A stretch of 43,827 nt of DNA, taken from NCBI GenBank assembly GCA_900299285.1, contig OMJF01000188.1:1-43827 (forward strand), written 5' to 3'. The notes beneath the pieces are model-generated. The model did no database searches. It was not told where the DNA came from and saw nothing but the letters and a program-made list of their open reading frames with translations. This DNA is from Anabaena sp. 54 (GTDB lineage: Bacteria > Cyanobacteriota > Cyanobacteriia > Cyanobacteriales > Nostocaceae). Both the position numbers and the translations under genes were made by a program. The stretch's first letter is position 1. Each line of letters opens with the position of its first letter. Shown piece by piece: positions 15,736 to 24,855 of the stretch.

Positions 15736-15796
15736 CATAACCTGCATGGCGTAGCCATACAAAACAAGCAAGAAACAATCTAGGAGATTTTCACCA

Positions 15797-16285
15797 ATGA
15801 AAACACCAATTACCGAAGCAATCGCATCTGCTGATACCCAAGGACGCTTTTTAAGCAACACCGAATTACAAGCTGTTAACGGTCGTTTCGTCCGCGCCGC
15901 TGCCAGCATGGAAGCTGCTCGTGGTTTAACCGCTAATGCTCAAAAATTGATTGATGGTGCTACCAGTGCCGTATACAGCAAATTCCCCTATACCACCTCT
16001 ACCCCAGGCGCTCAATTCGCCTCTGATGCTCGTGGTAAAGCTAAATGCGCTCGTGACGTTGGTCACTACCTACGCATCATCACCTATAGCCTAGTTGCAG
16101 GTGGTACAGGTCCTTTGGATGAGTTCTTGATTGCTGGTTTGTCTGAAATCAACGGCGCGTTTGATTTGTCTCCTAGCTGGTACGTAGAAGCTTTGAAATC
16201 TATCAAAGCTAATCATGGTTTGAGCGGTCAAGCTGCTAACGAAGCTAACACCTACATTGACTACGCTATCAACGCTCTCAGCTAG
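15797..16285 (+). CDS. cpcA: C-phycocyanin alpha subunit
   Basis: 162 residues, the exact family length. The bilin-binding Cys84 lies in [16 protein letters not shown], and the C-terminal block [20 protein letters not shown] is characteristic of CpcA. The chromophore is attached by the CpcE/CpcF lyase encoded downstream. It pairs with CpcB in rod hexamers. The ribosome site AGGAGATT lies 8-9 nt before the ATG. Confidence 0.98.
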   Translation: MKTPITEAIASADTQGRFLSNTELQAVNGRFVRAAASMEAARGLTANAQKLIDGATSAVYSKFPYTTSTPGAQFASDARGKAKCARDVGHYLRIITYSLVAGGTGPLDEFLIAGLSEINGAFDLSPSWYVEALKSIKANHGLSGQAANEANTYIDYAINALS

Positions 16286-16293
16286 ATAGCGTC

Positions 16294-16464
16294 ATGCCCG
16301 GAGAGGGATACAATTATTAGATGAAGTTACCCCTCAAGGGGTTCGCCAGTTATTGCTCCTGGAGTCACTGCGTTAGTTGGATATTTTCCAACTGTAAATT
16401 AAGTGGCGTTAAGACCTCCAAGATCATCCTGGTTCACCTAGCAATTGGATCTAGCTCCGGGCAT
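16294..16464 (+). other. Structured spacer between cpcA and cpcC
   Basis: ATGCCCGGAG at 16294-16303 and CTCCGGGCAT at 16455-16464 are perfect 10-bp inverted copies. They enclose further hairpins: ACCCCT-CA-AGGGGT near 16327-16340, AGTTGGA-TATTT-TCCAACT near 16355-16373, and CTAG/CTAG near 16438-16454. Read as RNA this is a closed multibranch domain of 171 nt located 9 nt after the cpcA stop. In other cyanobacteria cpcBA message is more abundant than message reaching cpcC, and such a structure could protect the cpcBA 3' end or attenuate readthrough. That role is inferred. Confidence 0.6.
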
Positions 16465-16588
16465 AGTTTTATCTACAAATAAGGCAAGAGTCAAGAGGGA
16501 ATAGGTAAGTCCTAATTACCAATGACCAACTTGGATTAAATACCAAGCTTTATTCCGCCAAAATTCGGCACAATAAAGGGGAAAAAAC

Positions 16589-17449
16589 ATGGCAATTACA
16601 ACAGCAGCCTCCAGACTAGGAACAGAGCCTTTCAGCGACGCACCCAGAGTTGAACTGCGCCCCAGCGCCAGCCGGGAAGAAGTAGAAGCTGTAATTCGTG
16701 CCGTTTATCGTCAAGTCTTAGGAAATGACTATATACTGGCATCAGATCGCTTAATTAGTGCAGAATCACTCCTACGTGATGGTAATCTAAGCGTGAAAGA
16801 GTTTGTCCGCAGCGTCGCTAAATCAGAACTCTACAAATCTAAATTCTTCTACAACAGTTTCCAAACTCGGTTAATTGAACTCAACTATAAACATTTGTTG
16901 GGTCGCGCACCATACAATGAGTCAGAAGTGACTTACCACTTAGACTTATATATTAACCAAGGTTACGACGCGGAAATTGACTCCTACATTGATTCCCAAG
17001 AGTATCAAAATAGCTTTGGGGAAAATGTTGTTCCCTATTATCGCGGCTTCGATTTTCAAACGGGACAAAATGCAGCTGGTTTTACGCGGATGTTCCGTTT
17101 ATACAGAGGTTACGCTAACAGCGATACCGCTCAGGTTGAAGGTTCTAAATCCCGTTTGGCGCGGGAATTAGCTAGTAATAAAACCTCCTCAGTTGTTGGA
17201 CCATCTGGTAGTAACAATAACTGGGGTTTCCGTGTATCTGTAGATGACGCTCCTAAGCAAAATCTAGGTAATGCCGTCGGGGAATCCAATCGCACTTACC
17301 GGATTGAAGTTACAGGTATTCGCAATCCAGGATACCCCAAAGTGCGCCGTAGCAGTACAGTGTTTATTGTACCTTACGAGCGCCTTTTAGAGAAAATGCA
17401 GCAAATTCACAGAGTTGGCGGCAAAATTGCCAGCATAACATCAACCTAA
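16589..17449 (+). CDS. cpcC: Phycocyanin-associated rod linker CpcC
   Basis: 286 residues. The N-terminal Pfam00427-type rod linker domain (about 20-180) includes [34 protein letters not shown] and [12 protein letters not shown]. The C-terminal CpcD-like domain (about 230-285) includes [20 protein letters not shown] and [20 protein letters not shown]. It joins phycocyanin hexamers within the rod. It lies 303 nt after cpcA, beyond the structured spacer. Confidence 0.96.
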   Translation: MAITTAASRLGTEPFSDAPRVELRPSASREEVEAVIRAVYRQVLGNDYILASDRLISAESLLRDGNLSVKEFVRSVAKSELYKSKFFYNSFQTRLIELNYKHLLGRAPYNESEVTYHLDLYINQGYDAEIDSYIDSQEYQNSFGENVVPYYRGFDFQTGQNAAGFTRMFRLYRGYANSDTAQVEGSKSRLARELASNKTSSVVGPSGSNNNWGFRVSVDDAPKQNLGNAVGESNRTYRIEVTGIRNPGYPKVRRSSTVFIVPYERLLEKMQQIHRVGGKIASITST

Positions 17450-17491
17450 GCACTGCTCACGGACAAAACTCACATAGGAGATATAGAAGTA

Positions 17492-17731
17492 ATGTTCGGT
17501 CAAACTACACTTGGCGCTAGTAGCGTTTCTTCATCTGCCAGCCGCGTATTTCGTTACGAAGTTGTGGGCTTAAAGCAAAACCAAGAAAGCGACAAGAATA
17601 AATTCGACATTCGCCGCAGTGGTAGTGTATTTATTACCGTACCCTACAGCCGCATGAATGAAGAAATGCAGCGGATTAGCCGCTTGGGTGGCAGAATAGT
17701 CAAAATTGAAACTTTGACTGTGGCAGAATAA
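17492..17731 (+). CDS. cpcD: Rod-capping linker CpcD
   Basis: 79 residues, a single CpcD domain: FRYEVVGLKQNQESDKNKFD, IRRSGSVFITVPYSRMNEEM, QRISRLGGRIVKIE. It caps the core-distal end of the rod and limits rod length. The sequence parallels the C-terminal domain of CpcC just upstream, 42 nt away, as expected for the shared domain. The ribosome site (AGGAGATAT) is evident. Confidence 0.96.
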   Translation: MFGQTTLGASSVSSSASRVFRYEVVGLKQNQESDKNKFDIRRSGSVFITVPYSRMNEEMQRISRLGGRIVKIETLTVAE

Positions 17732-17747
17732 GCATCAAGCCCTGGCA

Positions 17748-18578
17748 ATGATAGAACCCAGTGGAGAAGCATATCCGGCGGAAAATGCACCAAATCTCAC
17801 ACCAGAGATAGCTATTGCTAACCTGCAATCATCAGATCTAAGTCTCCGCTATTATGCTGCTTGGTGGTTGGGTAAGTTCCGAATTAGTCAGCTAGAAGCT
17901 ATAGACGCACTTATCGCCGCGTTAGATGATGAAGCTGACAGAACAGAACTGGGAGGTTATCCCTTACGGCGCAATGCCGCAAGAGCGCTCGGTAAATTAG
18001 GCAACTTAAAAGCTGTACCAGGTTTAATTAAGTGCTTAGAATGTGCTGATTTTTATGTCCGCGAAGCCGCAGCCCAATCTTTGGCCATGCTCAAGGATAA
18101 AACAGCATTACCAGCACTGATAAAACTACTAGATGGGGGTGTTGAGCAGGCCGTACAAGTACCTGGTTTACCCCATCTTACCCAGCCCTATACGGCAATA
18201 TTAGAAGCCTTGGGAGCTATGGGAGCAACTGAGGCTATTTCTCTTGTCCAGCCTTTTCTTCAGCATCCAGTTCCCCGATTACAATGCTCCGCAGCGAGAG
18301 CTATGTACCAACTGACACAAGAACCTATCTATGGTGAGTTATTAGTGAAAACTTTGGTGACGGGTGATTTAAAAATGCGTCGCGTTGTTTTGGGAGACCT
18401 GGGGGCAATTGGGTATTTAGCAGCAGCAGAGGCTATGGCTCAAGCACAAGTGGAAAATAGCTTTAAACTGATTGCTTTGAAAGGATTATTAGAGTATCAA
18501 CTGCCAGAACAGTCTGATACTTTTGGTATATCTCAACCAGCTACCCGAGTTATGAATTTGATGGACTCACTTTTATAG
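17748..18578 (+). CDS. cpcE: Phycocyanobilin lyase subunit CpcE
   Basis: 276 residues made of HEAT-like/EZ helical repeats (for example GGYPLRRNAARALGKLGNLK and DFYVREAAAQSLAMLKDKTA). CpcE and CpcF form the heterodimeric lyase that attaches phycocyanobilin to Cys84 of CpcA. It starts 16 nt after cpcD. The length agrees with the family. Confidence 0.95.
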   Translation: MIEPSGEAYPAENAPNLTPEIAIANLQSSDLSLRYYAAWWLGKFRISQLEAIDALIAALDDEADRTELGGYPLRRNAARALGKLGNLKAVPGLIKCLECADFYVREAAAQSLAMLKDKTALPALIKLLDGGVEQAVQVPGLPHLTQPYTAILEALGAMGATEAISLVQPFLQHPVPRLQCSAARAMYQLTQEPIYGELLVKTLVTGDLKMRRVVLGDLGAIGYLAAAEAMAQAQVENSFKLIALKGLLEYQLPEQSDTFGISQPATRVMNLMDSLL

Positions 18579-18680
18579 TCAGTAGTCAGTTGTTAATTGT
18601 GCAAGATTGACACAGAGATAGTTCGTACCTCAGCATGACAAACTGACCACTGACTACTGACTACTGACCGCCGACAAAAA
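18579..18680. repeat. Inverted AGTCAGT repeats between cpcE and cpcF
   Basis: AGTCAGTAGTCAGTTG follows the cpcE stop, and CTGACCACTGACTACTGAC lies just before cpcF, so the two ends can pair across about 50 nt. The same GTCAGTG motif, in tandem, follows cpcG1. This is a dispersed intergenic repeat that could fold within the operon message. Confidence 0.6.
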
Positions 18681-19298
18681 ATGGATGAACTAATTCGGGC
18701 TGTCACCGCAGCAGAAACACCATCCCAACTGGTGACAGCGGTTAAGAATCTGGCAGCAATTAAAAATACATCAGCAATTCCCACTTTAATCGCTGTATTT
18801 GGTTATAACAATCCTGAAGCGGCGATAGTGGCAGTAGCAGCATTGACAGAGTTGGGAGAGGTAGCAGTCCCACAATTGCTACACCTTGATGATTATAACT
18901 ATGGCGCACGGGCTTATTCGATTCGCACTTTAGCAGCGATCGCCGACCCTCGTGCTTTAGATGTTCTCATTGCTACTACACTGACTGACTTTGCCCCTAG
19001 CGTCCGCCGTGCCGCTGCTAAGGGACTAGGAAACTTACAATGGCATAAGCTAGACCTTGTTGCCAGTCAAATAGCTATAAATCGCGCCCTAGAGGCACTA
19101 TTGTGCATCTGTGAAGATACAGACTGGTCAATTCGTTATGCTGCTATTGTTGGGTTACAAGCTTTAGCGAAAGTAGCTACAGTTAGATCAGCAATTTTTG
19201 CTAAATTTGCATCAATGCTGACTAACGATACTGAAAAAGCAGTTCGCGCTCGCGTTCAGTTGGCTTATAGCCAGTCAAGTAATTTACATACCATATAA
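18681..19298 (+). CDS. cpcF: Phycocyanobilin lyase subunit CpcF
   Basis: 205 residues of HEAT-like repeats (AIPTLIAVFGYNNPEAAIVA, YGARAYSIRTLAAIADPRAL, SVRRAAAKGLGNLQW, WSIRYAAIVGLQALAKV). It is the partner of CpcE in chromophore attachment to the phycocyanin alpha subunit. Only 16 nt separate it from cpcG1. No defect is seen. Confidence 0.95.
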   Translation: MDELIRAVTAAETPSQLVTAVKNLAAIKNTSAIPTLIAVFGYNNPEAAIVAVAALTELGEVAVPQLLHLDDYNYGARAYSIRTLAAIADPRALDVLIATTLTDFAPSVRRAAAKGLGNLQWHKLDLVASQIAINRALEALLCICEDTDWSIRYAAIVGLQALAKVATVRSAIFAKFASMLTNDTEKAVRARVQLAYSQSSNLHTI

Positions 19299-19314
19299 CA
19301 AGGTAAAAGTAAAA

Positions 19315-20154
19315 ATGTCAATACCACTACTAGCATATTCCCCTAGATCGCAAAATCAGCGAGTAGAAGGCTACGAAGTCCCCAACGAAGATACACCAAC
19401 AATGTATCGCTTAAATTATGCCACTTCAGACCAAGATATTGATAGCATCATTTGGGCAGCATATCGGCAAATTTTCAGCGAACACCTGATTTTAGACAGT
19501 TATCGCCAAAACTTTTTAGAATCACAACTGCGAAATCGGGCTATTACCCTGCGGGATTTTATCCGGGGTTTAGGCAAATCAGACGTTTACCGCACTCAAG
19601 TAGCAGATACAAATTCTAATTATCGTTTAGTTGACATTACTTTAAAACGCTTCTTGGGCCGAGCTGCTTACAATAAAGACGAGGAAATCGCTTGGTCAAT
19701 TGTTATTGCTACCAAAGGATTACATGGGTTTATAGATGCTTTATTGGATTCTGGGGAGTATTTAGACAACTTTGGTGATGACATTGTACCTTTTCAACGT
19801 CGTCGTTTTGGCGATCGCCCCTTTAATTTAGTTAACCCCCGTTACAATGCTTATTGGCGTGATACCCAAAACATTCGCGGTATAACTGGTCGTTCCTTCT
19901 ACACAGCCCGGATATCAGGACAACTGACTACAGCGGATATCAGACGGGCAATTCCCGCTAATTTCTTCGCTATGGCAGGGTCAATTATTACCAACGAACG
20001 CAATTATCAACGTAGTTTAGCCACAGCCCAATCTTTCGTCAGTACCATGGCAATACCTGATACTTCCCGCGATATCGGTACACCACAACCCACTATTAAA
20101 CCCGTAGCAGTTTCCTTACCTTATCGGTATATCCCCGCTAACGCTAAAAATTAG
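19315..20154 (+). CDS. cpcG1: Rod-core linker CpcG (first of four)
   Basis: 279 residues. It starts MSIPLLAYSPRSQNQRVEGY, the universal CpcG N-terminus, followed by the rod-linker domain ([55 protein letters not shown]). The roughly 90-residue C-terminal tail is soluble, so this is the classical form attaching rods to the allophycocyanin core. Four paralogues in a row are the arrangement known from Anabaena PCC 7120. Confidence 0.94.
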   Translation: MSIPLLAYSPRSQNQRVEGYEVPNEDTPTMYRLNYATSDQDIDSIIWAAYRQIFSEHLILDSYRQNFLESQLRNRAITLRDFIRGLGKSDVYRTQVADTNSNYRLVDITLKRFLGRAAYNKDEEIAWSIVIATKGLHGFIDALLDSGEYLDNFGDDIVPFQRRRFGDRPFNLVNPRYNAYWRDTQNIRGITGRSFYTARISGQLTTADIRRAIPANFFAMAGSIITNERNYQRSLATAQSFVSTMAIPDTSRDIGTPQPTIKPVAVSLPYRYIPANAKN

Positions 20155-20241
20155 TCAGTGGTCAGTGGTCAGTGGTCAGTGGTAAGAACAACGGACAACG
20201 GACAACGAACAACGAACAACGAACAACGGACAACGGACAAA
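20151..20241. repeat. Two heptamer arrays between cpcG1 and cpcG2
   Basis: GTCAGTG is repeated four times after the cpcG1 stop. Then AACGGAC/AACGAAC units repeat about seven times, up to 2 nt before the cpcG2 ATG. Heptanucleotide arrays of this kind are the STRR sequences described in heterocystous cyanobacteria. Because the array occupies the ribosome-binding region of cpcG2, no Shine-Dalgarno-like sequence is left there. Confidence 0.85.
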
Positions 20242-20242
20242 C

Positions 20243-20986
20243 ATGACAATACCTTTACTAGAATACAAACCCAGTTCTCAAAACCAGCGCGTTTCTGGTT
20301 ATGAAGTTCCTAACGAAGATACACCCACAATTTACCGCATCGAAGACTGTTCCTTTGGGGGAGAAGTAGAAGAATTAATTTGGGCAGCTTATCGGCAACT
20401 TTTCAGTGAACACGTTATCCTCAAATTTTACCGTCAAGTTAATTTAGAATCCCAAGTAAAAAACAAGGCAATTACCGTCCGCGATTTTATCCGAGGTTTA
20501 GCTAAATCTGAAGCTTTCCAAAGTTTGGTAATTCAGACTAATTCTAATTACAGATTAGTAGAAATTGGACTAAAACGATTATTAGGTCGCTCACCATACA
20601 ACAAAGAAGAAGAAATTGCTTGGTCAATTGTCATTGCTACTAAAGGCTGGGGTGGCTTTGTTGATACTTTGCTAGATTCTGAAGAATATCAAAGTAACTT
20701 TGGTGAAAATATTGTTCCCTATCAAAGACGGCGTTATAAAGATAGACCCTTTAATTTAGTAACACCACGATACAGCGATTATTGGCGCGACCAAATCGAA
20801 GATGCTCGTTATAAATGGGGTGACATCAAAAACTTTTTGGATATGGCAAATTCCATTAAGATTAAAACAGTGACTTACACACCAGTTAGCACTGCTAATA
20901 TCCAAATCCCTAACACCACAAGAGAAACAAAATCCACTGGTATTCCTGTTTCTGTCAGTCCTAGCGCTGGGTTTCCCGTGCGCTAA
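20243..20986 (+). CDS. cpcG2: Rod-core linker CpcG (second)
   Basis: 247 residues, starting [20 protein letters not shown]. The full rod-linker domain is present ([55 protein letters not shown]), followed by a short soluble tail. It is closely related to its neighbours by tandem duplication. The start codon directly follows a heptamer array and lacks an obvious ribosome-binding site. Confidence 0.94.
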   Translation: MTIPLLEYKPSSQNQRVSGYEVPNEDTPTIYRIEDCSFGGEVEELIWAAYRQLFSEHVILKFYRQVNLESQVKNKAITVRDFIRGLAKSEAFQSLVIQTNSNYRLVEIGLKRLLGRSPYNKEEEIAWSIVIATKGWGGFVDTLLDSEEYQSNFGENIVPYQRRRYKDRPFNLVTPRYSDYWRDQIEDARYKWGDIKNFLDMANSIKIKTVTYTPVSTANIQIPNTTRETKSTGIPVSVSPSAGFPVR

Positions 20987-21126
20987 ATAGTTTTTTATCT
21001 AGCTGGGTGATCTGGGTCAAAAAAGTTCAAAAGTTTGCATTTTTTTAAGGATTTTAATTTTAGTTACTTTGCTAAGTATAACAACATTTTGAGATGCCAA
21101 CTTTACCAAAAGGCAGGTTTTTTAAA

Positions 21127-21852
21127 ATGGCAATTCCTTTACTTGAATACAAACCTACAACTCAAAACCAAAGAGTTAGTAGTTTCGGCGCAGCAGATAC
21201 AAATGAAGACAGTCCTTATATCTACCGCATTGAAGATGCTAACTCTCCCGGCGAAATTCAACAACTAATTTGGGCTGCTTATCGCCAAATTTTCAACGAA
21301 CAGGAGATTCTCAAATTTAACCGCCAAATTAATTTAGAAACCCAACTCAAAAATAGGTCAATTACGGTTAAGGACTTCATTCGTGGTTTGGTGAAATCAG
21401 AGCGATTTTATCAGCTAGTTGTGACACCAAATAACAACTATCGGTTGGTAGAAATGTTCCTGAAAAGGATCTTAGGTCGTTCTCCTTACAATGAGCAAGA
21501 AAAAATTGCCTGGTCAATTCAAATTGCTACTCTAGGTTGGGGAAAATTTGTGGATGTTTTAATTGATAGTAGCGAGTATGAACAAGCTTTTGGCGATTCT
21601 ACCGTACCCTATCAACGCAAACGCATGACCACAGACCGACCAATCAGCTTTATGCCCCGCTATGGTGCTGATTATCGAGACCGGGCCGGAATTGTCCAAA
21701 GAGGTCGGTATAATCAATGGCGTGGGTTTATTTACCCAAGCTCTAGGGCAAATGTTGATTGGGGGGCGCTATCTGCTGTATTACTAGTCATAACCGCAGG
21801 TATCGTCTTCTTATTTATTCTCAATTGGTTAGGAATGAGTTCTATTTACTAA
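21127..21852 (+). CDS. cpcL: CpcL-type membrane-anchored rod linker (third CpcG)
   Basis: 241 residues from the ATG at 21127, which restores the conserved [10 protein letters not shown] start; the upstream TTG at 21094 adds atypical residues. After the linker domain, the tail ends in [21 protein letters not shown] (about 216-236), a single transmembrane helix. This identifies the CpcL form (CpcG3, Alr0536 in Anabaena PCC 7120), which anchors core-less phycocyanin rods to the thylakoid and passes energy to photosystem I, important in heterocysts. The function is established for the family; here it is inferred from the helix and position. Confidence 0.93.
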   Translation: MAIPLLEYKPTTQNQRVSSFGAADTNEDSPYIYRIEDANSPGEIQQLIWAAYRQIFNEQEILKFNRQINLETQLKNRSITVKDFIRGLVKSERFYQLVVTPNNNYRLVEMFLKRILGRSPYNEQEKIAWSIQIATLGWGKFVDVLIDSSEYEQAFGDSTVPYQRKRMTTDRPISFMPRYGADYRDRAGIVQRGRYNQWRGFIYPSSRANVDWGALSAVLLVITAGIVFLFILNWLGMSSIY

Positions 21853-21882
21853 CCGTTTCAGGGGAAAATAAGATTAAGAAGA

Positions 21883-21923
21883 AATAGGGAATAATACGGG
21901 GAATTTACACCCTATTCCCTATT
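21883..21923 (+). terminator. Hairpin between cpcL and cpcG4
   Basis: AATAGGGAATA (21883-21893) and TATTCCCTATT (21913-21923) form a perfect 11-bp stem with a 19-nt loop. No strong U tract follows. It may reduce readthrough into cpcG4 or stabilise the upstream message. The arms contain the heptamer CCCTATT found in other intergenic arrays. Confidence 0.45.
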
Positions 21924-21972
21924 CCCTAATTCATTATCTTTGTTTAACTTAATCATAAAAGGAAAAAACAAT

Positions 21973-22734
21973 ATGGCATTGCCATTACTTGAATACAAAC
22001 CAAGCAGTCAAAATCACCGGGTAAGCAGTTTTGGACCTGCTGACCAAAATGAAGATACACCTTATATCTATCGTTTAGAAGATGTTAGTTCTTACACTGA
22101 CATTACAAACATTATTTGGGCCGCTTATCGTCAAGTTTTCAGCGAACATGAAATCCTCAAATTTAACCGTCAAGTTACTTTAGAATCTCAACTTAAAAAC
22201 GGTTCTTTGTCAGTGCGTGACTTTATTCGGGGTTTAGCAAAATCTGAAGCTTTCTATCGTTTAGTCGTTTCTGTTAACAATAACTATCGGTTAGTAGATA
22301 TCACCCTCAAACGTTTATTGGGTCGTTGTGCTTACAATAAAAAAGAAGAAATTGCTTGGTCAATTGTCATTTGTAACAAAGGTTTTGGCGGTTTTGTTGA
22401 TGTTTTATTAGACAACGCCGAATACACCGAAAATTTTGGCGAAAATACTGTACCTTACCAACGGAAGCGTTTTGTAGACCGTCCCTTTAATTTGGTAACA
22501 CCCCGTTACGGTGCTGACTTCCAAGAAACAGCAGGTACAGTCAAAACCGACTGGCGCTTTACTTTGGAGAACTTCTACACCGCCAAAGCGAAAGAAAAGC
22601 GCATGGCCGAAGGAGATCCTCGCAAATTCGCAGCTATGGCAGCTTCCGTATCTGGTAAAGGTAACTACGCACAAAAGTTATCTTCCTTTGATATTGACTA
22701 CCTCAATGCTGTTCCTTATCGTGGTAGACGCTAA
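21973..22734 (+). CDS. cpcG4: Rod-core linker CpcG (fourth)
   Basis: 253 residues from the ATG at 21973 ([20 protein letters not shown]), with AAAGGAAAAAACAAT upstream as the ribosome site. The complete rod-linker domain is followed by a soluble basic tail ([20 protein letters not shown]). It is soluble, unlike CpcL. It ends the cpc cluster; its stop codon lies inside a 30-bp tandem duplication. Confidence 0.94.
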   Translation: MALPLLEYKPSSQNHRVSSFGPADQNEDTPYIYRLEDVSSYTDITNIIWAAYRQVFSEHEILKFNRQVTLESQLKNGSLSVRDFIRGLAKSEAFYRLVVSVNNNYRLVDITLKRLLGRCAYNKKEEIAWSIVICNKGFGGFVDVLLDNAEYTENFGENTVPYQRKRFVDRPFNLVTPRYGADFQETAGTVKTDWRFTLENFYTAKAKEKRMAEGDPRKFAAMAASVSGKGNYAQKLSSFDIDYLNAVPYRGRR

Positions 22735-22790
22735 TTAATTGTGGGGTGGGCTTCTAAGCCCTAATTAATTGTGGGGTGGGCTTCTAGCCC
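22731..22790. repeat. 30-bp tandem duplication at the end of cpcG4
   Basis: CTAATTAATTGTGGGGTGGG plus CTTCTAAGCC at 22731-22760 is repeated at 22761-22790 with one change near the end. The first copy contains the cpcG4 stop codon. GGGCTTCTAAGCCC and GGGCTTCTAGCCC can each form a short hairpin, which could serve as a transcription end for the operon. Confidence 0.8.
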
Positions 22791-22881
22791 GCCCTAGCCA
22801 ACAAACAATACTATTTGATATTTGTTTTAACCTATAGTAAGGGCAGCGACCCCGTGCCTGCCCCTCTCAACAGACAACTTC

Positions 22882-23781
22882 TCACCTTTGAAAAATTATC
22901 ATTTCATTACCAATAACTGGACTACGGGCGATTATTTTCTCTTGAGAATTAACAATTTTTAAATGTGTGAAATTAAGCTCTTGGGAACGTTGTAATATAT
23001 CCGCAGCTAGTTTATCCTGTTGAGATTTTTCTAAACTGTACCAAATATCACTAATTTTTAGAGTTAAATCCCCAGTACGGAAATTAGCAACTAGAGGTTT
23101 TATTAGTTGAGAAACAATATTTTTATCTTTATTTTTATCTTTGGTATTCTTTACAAAAACGCTAATTTCTGAAAACTGCTTTTCAATTGTTATTAGTAAA
23201 CTCTCTTCTGGTGTTAATTCTAAAACTGGAGTTGGTTTAGGTTCGGGTTCTATAACTGGAGTTGGTTTAGGTTCTGGTTCTAAAACTGGAGTTGGTTTAG
23301 GTTCGGGTTCTATAACTGGAGTTGGTTTAGGTTCGGGTTCTATAACTGGAGTTGGTTTAGGTTCGGGTTCTATAACTGGTTTTGGTGGGATAACTTCCTC
23401 AACTGGAGAAACAACCGCAACTTGAGTATATTTAGGAATAAACAAAAATATAGTAATTCCTATCGTCACCAGGAAAATTACTGCAAAAATCCCAGTCAAA
23501 AGCGAATCTGACACATTATTAGATATACTTGATGGTAAGAATAAGCGAAATGTCCTTAAAAACCCATCCCAACGCGATAAAACATTAATTTTCTGACCAC
23601 TAGTATCCTTGGGTCTTTCTGTCTCCAATTTGACTACAGTAGTTTCTAAAACACCAATTGTTCCGCGCAAAACTTGGATAATTGCTGTCTTCCAAATTGG
23701 TGGATTTTTTTGGTATGGGGTGGTTACGGGTTCATTTCTTGATTTTGGTGCGTTTTCTCCTGACATGGAACTTTTACCCAA
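22882..23781 (-). CDS. Membrane protein with Pro/Glu decapeptide repeat
   Basis: 299 residues. A basic, polar cytoplasmic N-terminus (about 1-110) is followed by one membrane helix ([20 protein letters not shown]) and then a rigid repeat of [10 protein letters not shown] units (five to six copies, alternating PVI and PVL, encoded by 30-bp DNA repeats). It ends in a small globular domain of about 110 residues ([40 protein letters not shown]). The layout suggests a single-pass protein with a stiff TonB-like spacer holding a domain away from the membrane. I do not recognise the end domain. Confidence 0.75.
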   Translation of the reverse strand: MGKSSMSGENAPKSRNEPVTTPYQKNPPIWKTAIIQVLRGTIGVLETTVVKLETERPKDTSGQKINVLSRWDGFLRTFRLFLPSSISNNVSDSLLTGIFAVIFLVTIGITIFLFIPKYTQVAVVSPVEEVIPPKPVIEPEPKPTPVIEPEPKPTPVIEPEPKPTPVLEPEPKPTPVIEPEPKPTPVLELTPEESLLITIEKQFSEISVFVKNTKDKNKDKNIVSQLIKPLVANFRTGDLTLKISDIWYSLEKSQQDKLAADILQRSQELNFTHLKIVNSQEKIIARSPVIGNEMIIFQR

Positions 23782-23822
23782 ATTAGCGAATCAAAAACAT
23801 ACACAACAGGGAATAAATAATT

Positions 23823-24725
23823 ATGAATATTAAACGCCGTCAATTTTTGTTTTTAAGTGGAATTAGTACCATAGGGTCTATATTTTTAGGTTGGAAATTA
23901 TCAAATATAAATTCTCCCATAGAATCAGCAACAGCTAAACCCATTAAAAAAAATTTTAAAAAAGATTTATTATTGCGTTTTGTCTCCGTTGCTGATACAG
24001 GAACCGGTGCAAAAGGTCAGTATGCTGTTGCAAATTCTATGAATTATTATCATCAGCAAAATCCTTATAACTTAGTTATTTTAGCAGGTGATAATATTTA
24101 TAATCATGGCGAAATAGAGAAAATTAATCAGGTTTTTGAACGTCCTTATCAACCTTTACTGCAAAATGGTGTCAAGTTTCATGCTTGTTTAGGTAATCAT
24201 GATATTCGCACAGATAATGGTGTTCCTCAAGTTAAATATCCCGGTTTTAATATGCAGGGACGTTATTACACATTTACTCAAAATCAAGTCCAGTTTTTTG
24301 CTTTAGATACTAATAGTAATGCAGATTGGCAAAATCAATTAATTTGGTTAGAGAAAGAATTAAGTATCAGTCAAGCACCTTGGAAAATCGTATTTGGTCA
24401 TCATCCCATTTATTCATCTGGTCATTATGGTAGTAATATAAATTTTATTAACACTTTTACCCCTTTATTTAAAAAGTACAATGTTCAACTTTATATTAAT
24501 GGCCATGAACATAATTATGAACGGACTCGTGCTATTAATGGAACTACCTATTTAATCTGTGGCGCTGGCGCAGGTAGTCGTCCAGTTGACCGTTCTCAAT
24601 GGACAGAATATTCTACAAGTAATTTGAGTTTTGCTGCTTATAATGTCTACCCAGATAGAATAGAAATCAGTGGGATTGATACTAATCATCGCGTTTTTGA
24701 TCAAGGTTTAATTAGGGCTTGCTGA
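23823..24725 (+). CDS. Tat-exported metallophosphoesterase (purple acid phosphatase-like)
   Basis: 300 residues. The N-terminus MNIKRRQFLFLSG is a twin-arginine signal. The calcineurin-like metal motifs are in order: VADTGTG, LAGDNIYNHG, CLGNHDIR, FGHHPIYSSGHYG and YINGHEHNYERT. It probably hydrolyses phosphate esters outside the cytoplasmic membrane. The last residues (RAC and the TGA stop) are supplied by the end of a repeat element starting at about 24715, so the native C-terminus was probably replaced. It is divergent from the repeat-containing membrane protein, with 41 nt between starts. Confidence 0.9.
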   Translation: MNIKRRQFLFLSGISTIGSIFLGWKLSNINSPIESATAKPIKKNFKKDLLLRFVSVADTGTGAKGQYAVANSMNYYHQQNPYNLVILAGDNIYNHGEIEKINQVFERPYQPLLQNGVKFHACLGNHDIRTDNGVPQVKYPGFNMQGRYYTFTQNQVQFFALDTNSNADWQNQLIWLEKELSISQAPWKIVFGHHPIYSSGHYGSNINFINTFTPLFKKYNVQLYINGHEHNYERTRAINGTTYLICGAGAGSRPVDRSQWTEYSTSNLSFAAYNVYPDRIEISGIDTNHRVFDQGLIRAC

Positions 24726-24851
24726 TAGCCTGCGTGGCCTAGCCATAAAGTTATGATAGCGTAGCGTGACGTAAGTCATAGAGAGGTGCTACGCCACGGT
24801 TACAGTATTTTGAATAGTTTGATTAACGGTTTTAGGTTTATTCAGCAACTC
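24715..24851. mobile_element. MITE-like element with TTGCTGA ends (third, weaker copy)
   Basis: The left end GGGCTTGCTGATAG and the right end (read from the minus strand) GGAGTTGCTGAATA share TTGCTGA and resemble the ends of the elements at 29123 and 29325. The interior contains the dispersed GCGTGGCCTAGCCATA motif. Flanks share TAATTA but no exact 8-bp duplication. It fills the gap between two convergent genes. Confidence 0.45.
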
Positions 24852-24855
24852 CTAA

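Noticed and set aside
23141..23425. 94-codon frame rich in Gly-Ser repeats
   Set aside because: It is the antisense reading of the [10 protein letters not shown] repeats; periodic DNA keeps several frames open.
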